Below are positions 59,101 through 64,000 of a stretch of 64,000 nucleotides of DNA, in pieces. This stretch comes from Chrysemys picta bellii (lineage: Eukaryota; Chordata; Testudines; Emydidae). Position 1 is the first letter of the stretch. Each line of letters begins with the position of its first letter. The position numbers and the translations under genes are program-made. Below the pieces are notes generated by a model, which saw only the letters and a program-made list of their open reading frames with translations, was not told where the DNA came from and ran no database searches. Location: the NCBI RefSeq assembly GCF_011386835.1, contig NC_088791.1, forward strand, positions 13,206,998-13,270,997. Direction: 5' to 3'.

Positions 59101-62000
59101 CAGATAAAGGGGGTGGGGGAGAACAGATCATTTCTGGCTGATTCATTGCGGGAGGGGGGCGGCGGGGGGGGGGAAGCTTTCCCCTTTCTCGTTCTTTGTT
59201 TAAACAGAACAGTTCAGCAAATCCAGCCTCATCCCCGGCCCTCTCGTTCTTTCACGCCGGGCTTTAGGGGGTTGATTTGTTTGGCTTTAAGCGGTTGTGT
59301 CTTCCGTTGTCTTCATCCTAGGGGGTAACAACGCAGAATTGACTTTAGGCTGCTTTATACTTCCCCACCCCCGGCGGAGGCTGGAAGATGGGGCTCCCCA
59401 CTCCCCCCTTTCCCGCCCCCCACCCCGCTTGACAGAGCACAAGTTGTTTTACACGGCAAAAAGTCTTCGGAGCTCTGCCCTGGGCCGTGTCCTTTGCATA
59501 ACCCTCCGATCTGTAGCCCCAGGCTGTTTAGACAGCTTTACCTGTACTCCTCTCGTTCCCTGTAAAAATCCCAACCCGGCGCACGTAATTTAATCCGCTT
59601 TCAGTCAATTGTAGTCTAAAGGGGCGGGGGTGGGGGGGGGCTGCTTCTTCCTTTCCCTGTCCCAAGGAGACGTAGAAATTCGGACCAGGTGCTGGTAATA
59701 ATGATGGGCACCGAACTAACCCACAGGCTTCGAGAGGGAGAGAGACTTTTCGGGAAAGTGGTTTCCCAGCTGTTAACGACTGGATCCCACTCTCCCAAGC
59801 TGTTTACACGGGTACAGGGACTGGTCTGGCTTTGTTCCGCAAGCTGCATTCCGGTTGCAGCGGCCCGGCAACCTGCAGAGACACGGATGGCTTTGGGGCG
59901 GGCATCCCCGGTTGGGTGGGGAGCATAGGGGTACCAGAGAAACCTTCTCGAGGGGAGTGTAGGGGTTGTGATCGCGCGGGGGATCTTCTGGTTTGCCTGT
60001 TGTGTGGGTGAGGGGAAGGGCTCCCTTTTCCAGCCAGGGAGCCTCCCCCCCCCAAAATACTGCCTCCTTCCACCCCCCTCTCCAGTTTCTGCCTGCCCCA
60101 AGCAGCTGTGATTTCTGGCTCCTTTCTCGCTCTCTCAGCTGGAAAAGATCTACAGCCCGCCCTGCATGATTTCAGTGCCACGTCCCTCACCTTCAAATCG
60201 AATTAAACGCCCCCCCCAACGCAACCCCTATTGTTTTTTTGCTAATTGCTCCAACAATGGGCCCCTGTTAGAGCCGAGCTGTCAATTAAGGCCCCCGCTG
60301 GGGTGAGAGGAATTATGTCAACTGCACCGTACTCAACTGGACAAGGATGGGGAAGGGGCAGTCCAGGCTGAGTCTAACGGGTAGGGTGGGGGGAGGCGAT
60401 TAAGGGTTGCAAAGGGAATCCTAACTCTCCTAGCTCCCCAGTAATGATAAGGTTGATGTTAATATTCAAGGAGCCACCATGGGTGAATAGATCGTCGTGT
60501 CATTATCACTGCTGTTCTTTTGTTATTTATGCTGTTCTTAAACTCTATCCCCGGACTATGTTCGGAGTAGTTAGGACTAATGAAGAAATAGGTCATGATT
60601 ATTTTCTGCAGAATAACGACTAATACACGCGTCATCAGAGGTGTTTGCTTTCAATCCACCAGCCCCAAATCCCCAGCATTCTTTTGACCACCTTTTGGTT
60701 TCACCCCCTCCGCATTCTGTCTCAAGAGTTGCACAGAAAATTCTAAGTTAAAGAGAAGACAGAGAAATGTGTAAGTGAAAGTGACAGCTTTGTAACAGAA
60801 GGGATGGGGGATGCAGGTGGCATTAGTCCAGAGTCCTTTACAAAGCAGAAATCACTCCTAGAGCTATAGAAGTTAGACTTGTTAGGCCATTCTAGTGCAT
60901 GCCCTAATCAGTGTCAGATTGTTCCACAAAGTACAAATTTCCAGTTCTACCCTCGTGCCGGATATGATCCATATTTGCCCTCATGCACATATTTATGTTT
61001 TTGCAGTAAATTGAAACATTTCTTCTCCAAATCACTTACGTAAACAAGTTTAATGATCGCCCAAGGCTCCCAGAAACACAAGTTTTCTTTGCTGGGATTA
61101 GCCACTTTACGATTTCTACATGGATATTCCTTTTGACTGTCTCGCTGTACGCCTGCAAGTTTATGTGGGCTTGGCTATAACTCTTTCTAAATACAGTTTT
61201 ATCTCACCTAACCTGTCACGGCATCTTAACATCTGCGCTTTGAAAACACTGATCTTATTACGATGATCATCCTATAACCACAAGGAACGAACCATTTTCA
61301 TTCTCATCTTCATTCACTTTTTTGGGAGGGGGAAGGGTTTTTAAATTTCCAAGACAATCTGTTCTAGAAATCTCGTGTTTCCCCCGAGGGCTTTCGGTCT
61401 GTATAAAGGGTCTTCATAAAATGTTCCTTGTCTCATCATAAGACGCACTGACACATTGTACAGTCAGAGAGGAGAGAAGGGGTTGCCTTTAAAATGACCC
61501 CCTGCCCGCCTCCCCCTGCCCCCCAAAAGAGAATTTCCCTTGAAAGTGATGGAGTCCGGCAGGATTCCCCCTCCTGGGATCGCTTTAAGCAATAAATAAC
61601 GACATTAAATAAAAAAGGAAATCCAAGTAGAATCCCTCTTACCTATAGGAGACAGCTGTGTGTCTTCGGAGAGAGAAGGCGCTTTTTTGCAGCATCCACT
61701 CTCCGATGGTGAAATTGACTAATGCAGAGAACAGGCTAAGAAAGGGAACCGGAGAGGCCAGCAAATGTTACGGGGGAGAGGGGGGGATCCTGCCCATGTT
61801 CCCCCCTCCATCCCAGTCCAGAGCGGGGTGGAGGGGGGGGGGGGAGAAGCGAGGACAGAGATAGAGAGAGAGAGCATCAGGAAAAGGGAATCGTGTGGAC
61901 ACACTTGCACCGTTACTCTGCATAAGGATTGAAGAGTTGATCCAAACCTAATGCGTCTCAGATTAATTAATGCATGGGGCTCCTTGAGCGCCTGGTTCGT
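59100..62000. other. GC-variable intergenic DNA, expected GATA3 upstream region
   Basis: No transposons. It has G/C runs at 59152-59173, 59625-59640, 60046-60053 and 61831-61842. Long frames on the minus strand (161 and 130 codons near 59.6-60.2 kb) arise in GC-rich sequence and have no domain. In human an antisense lncRNA (GATA3-AS1) starts upstream of GATA3; I cannot identify its exons here. Confidence 0.45.
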
Positions 62001-62163
62001 GTCTCGTGTGTGTGTGTGAGAGAGAGCCCCCCTCCAGCCCCGAGAAGCGCCCTCCTCCCCTCTCTCTCTGCAGCCCCTTGCCTGCCTGCCTCTTGCCCCG
62101 CTAATGGGCTCCCTGGCACGCAGCATGGCTTCCCCTCGGCAGCATGGCTCTGAGCTCGGCCCC

Positions 62164-62171
62164 TGACGTCA
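62164..62171. promoter_or_regulatory. Full CRE (TGACGTCA)
   Basis: A perfect palindromic cAMP-response element in CCCCTGACGTCAATGCC, within a GC-rich, transposon-free block. CREB/ATF binding is established for this motif; use at this site is inference. Confidence 0.5.
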
Positions 62172-63419
62172 ATGCCCAGTGGCGTCGGCTAGGCTGGCCA
62201 GCGAAGGGCAATGCAGAGAGCATCAAAAGAGCAACCTCCCATTTCCCAATTACACCCTGTCAATCCAGGAGTCAAAGGGAGGCGGGGGGAGAAGCTGGGA
62301 AGCAGACACTGAATACCCCTCCTTGCAGCCCCGGCTCCATTACACAGAGCATCCCCTTCGACTCAGCCCGGGTGCCTACCTGAACGCTCAGCGCCTGTAG
62401 GCAACAAACAAGCCGTGCCAGCGCACCCAGAAATCACTAGCACGGTGCTCGGAGCTGTACACTCAGCAGATCCGAATGAGAGCCCGGGAGATTAGCTATT
62501 GAGTGATTAGCTCATCTCGTTTTATTGCATTAGTTAAAAGCCCTTGGACTTGTTTATATCCGTGACCGCCCTCCTCTCTTTTAAATGTCTGACATCCCCA
62601 GAGTTCATCTTCAAACCGGGATGGATAAACCGATATTTATCCGTTTACTCCTACGAGCACAACAGTTCTGCGGTATGTTTTCTCTGTCTCTACGCCTCAG
62701 AACTGCCCGACTCAGAAAAGTAACTGAATGTAGGTAGCGATTTATCCGCTACGAAGAGAAAGACAAATTAGAATATAGCATCTTTGTAATAAAAACAATG
62801 CAATTGGCATACATGCAGATATGCGCATAATAAATGTATTTAATTCTCATTACTATTTTCTCATAAAATCTCTCTCTCTCTGTCGGCTGTGCGAGGAGCA
62901 ATTTCCAGTTGGCATATTAAACATAAGGCTGACTAATTCAAGTTTTGGAGGACTGACGTATGCGGCACGTTTTTATGCCTCGTTCGGTGCTGCTGTGGGC
63001 CAAATCCAGGTGTTGGCCCGATGAAATTAAGCAGGGCCAATGCGCGAGGCGGCATGAAGAGACTATAGGTTTAAAAGCACCCTGTTTTCCAGTTAGCCCG
63101 GAGCGCTGGGGAGTGGACCGCGCGGAGGTCGCTTTTTGCATGAATGAGAGACTCATTAAAGCGCTGGGGCTTGTACTCACACATAGGGGCCACGTTACAT
63201 GACCAATCTGCTGCCCGTGTCTATGTCCCTGTATATATTGTTGCCTAGTAGTTTACTTCGCTCTCGCCTTTGAAGCCCCCCCCCCCCCGATCCGTGCACA
63301 CTTCCATTTCATGATTGCTTTCCTTGACACTTTGCTAGTTTGCAAGCTCCGCCGGGGAAGCCATGGGACTTGTTGCACATTAAAAAAAGCCAGAGCCCTC
63401 GCCTGCCTGGGAGCCACTA

Positions 63420-63900
63420 GGGGATGCACTGGCTCAATAGACCGAACTGCCAGAGCCGGTTCGAAAGCTCCCAGCCAATCAGGAAAGGCTTTCACAAGCG
63501 CCCACTTCCTGCTCCTTCCTGATTGGTGCACCCCGCTTCGCAGGAGCCAGTCGCTGCCTGGCTCGTCCCGAGCCCTCTTGCACCCCCGGCGCTGGCTCTG
63601 GGCACTTCATTTGCACACTCAGGCCGCATGGGTCGTAACGGGGCCTTAATGTGTTCATTATTATTTGCGCCGGCGGTGGAAACGAAAGTGGTCAGATGAG
63701 CGCTGAGAAAAACAGGAACTTTCTCTTTCTCGCTCGCGGAGTTTGAGCCCCAGAGAGGAGATCGCAGCAGGCATGTTCCGCTGCAACGTTGCAGCTTGGT
63801 TTCACGACTAGAAAACAAACAAACAGAACAAAAGCAACCCCCCCCAAACAACCTCTCCCCCCCCCCCGGCCCGAGCCTCCTTCACTATTTTAATGGTACG
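63420..63900 (+). promoter_or_regulatory. Candidate promoter region (paired CCAAT, ETS sites)
   Basis: CCAATCA at 63475-63481 faces ATTGG at 63522-63526, an inverted CCAAT pair 43 bp apart. Between them lie two CTTCCT (minus-strand AGGAAG, ETS-type) sites at 63505 and 63515. CpG-containing GC-rich DNA follows, with GCGCCGGCGG near 63668. The order resembles a TATA-less promoter. Its gene could be GATA3 (distal start) or a divergent non-coding RNA. The direction and start site are not visible, and the strand given is a guess from the expected gene. Confidence 0.4.
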
Positions 63901-64000
63901 TTAAACTACCCTCTGCTTGAGCTTTGTTTCCTGGATCTCTTTTTCTTCTCAACTGAATGGAATCGGATGTAATAAAGGAACAACTCCGAAAGAATGGGTC

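Noticed and set aside
59616..60196. Overlapping minus-strand frames of 161 and 130 codons
   Set aside because: Two overlapping frames in different phases in G/C-run DNA suggest chance openness, not a gene.
62071..62083. CTCTCTCTGCAG, a strong splice-acceptor-like string
   Set aside because: No matching coding frame or conserved exon follows it, and pyrimidine-rich strings are frequent in this region.
63492..63851. 119-codon minus-strand frame at the promoter-like edge
   Set aside because: It lies over CCAAT and ETS sites and C-runs with no protein features.
63900..64000. GATA3 first exon or coding start
   Set aside because: No sequence recognisable as the GATA3 5' UTR or N-terminus is present before the window ends.

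Overview
This is eukaryotic, vertebrate DNA with large introns, GT-AG splice sites and abundant degraded transposons. The repeat mix points to a sauropsid, most likely a turtle: several ~311-bp hAT MITEs beginning CAGGGGTCGGCAACC, CR1 LINEs, MIR-like SINEs with an L2-type tail, a Penelope-like tail and palindromic MITEs. Species assignment is inference from remembered repeat families.

Region 1 (1-26.1 kb) is the 3' end of TAF3, a TFIID subunit, on the + strand. Four coding exons (2649-2731, 17817-18072, 23062-23168, 23942-24056) join in frame and encode the last ~186 residues: an acidic/proline-rich linker, the PHD finger that reads H3K4me3, and the lysine-rich C-terminus. The earlier exons, including the histone fold, lie upstream of the window. 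A 3' UTR with several AATAAA signals follows. The introns hold most of the classifiable transposons.

Region 2 (26.1-47.2 kb) is intergenic. It contains a three-hairpin foldback element (29.3 kb), a SINE split by a ~680-bp insertion (30.0-30.9 kb), a probable decayed DIRS-like element (31.3-33.6 kb), a CR1 3' end (36.2-37.0 kb), further SINE/LINE tails, and a ~2.8-kb CA/TA-rich tandem-repeat field (44.5-47.2 kb) interrupted by a Penelope-like fragment.

Region 3 (47.2-64.0 kb) has no interspersed repeat I can recognise, only microsatellites, poly-C/G runs and degenerate GT-rich tandem DNA. It contains AT-rich blocks that look like conserved regulatory DNA, including seven WGATAA motifs in 628 bp and repeated ATGCAAATTA octamers. 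The last kilobase is promoter-like (CRE, paired CCAAT boxes, ETS sites). In human and other vertebrates GATA3 lies next to TAF3, roughly 40 kb beyond its 3' end, so this is probably the upstream regulatory territory of GATA3. No GATA3 coding exon is visible, so the gene would begin at or beyond the right edge.

No tRNA, rRNA, CRISPR array or new protein-coding gene could be supported. The many 60-195-codon open frames look like chance frames in repeats or GC-rich DNA. I did not find a convincing new biological system; the strongest leads are the regulatory blocks and several unusual repeat structures.
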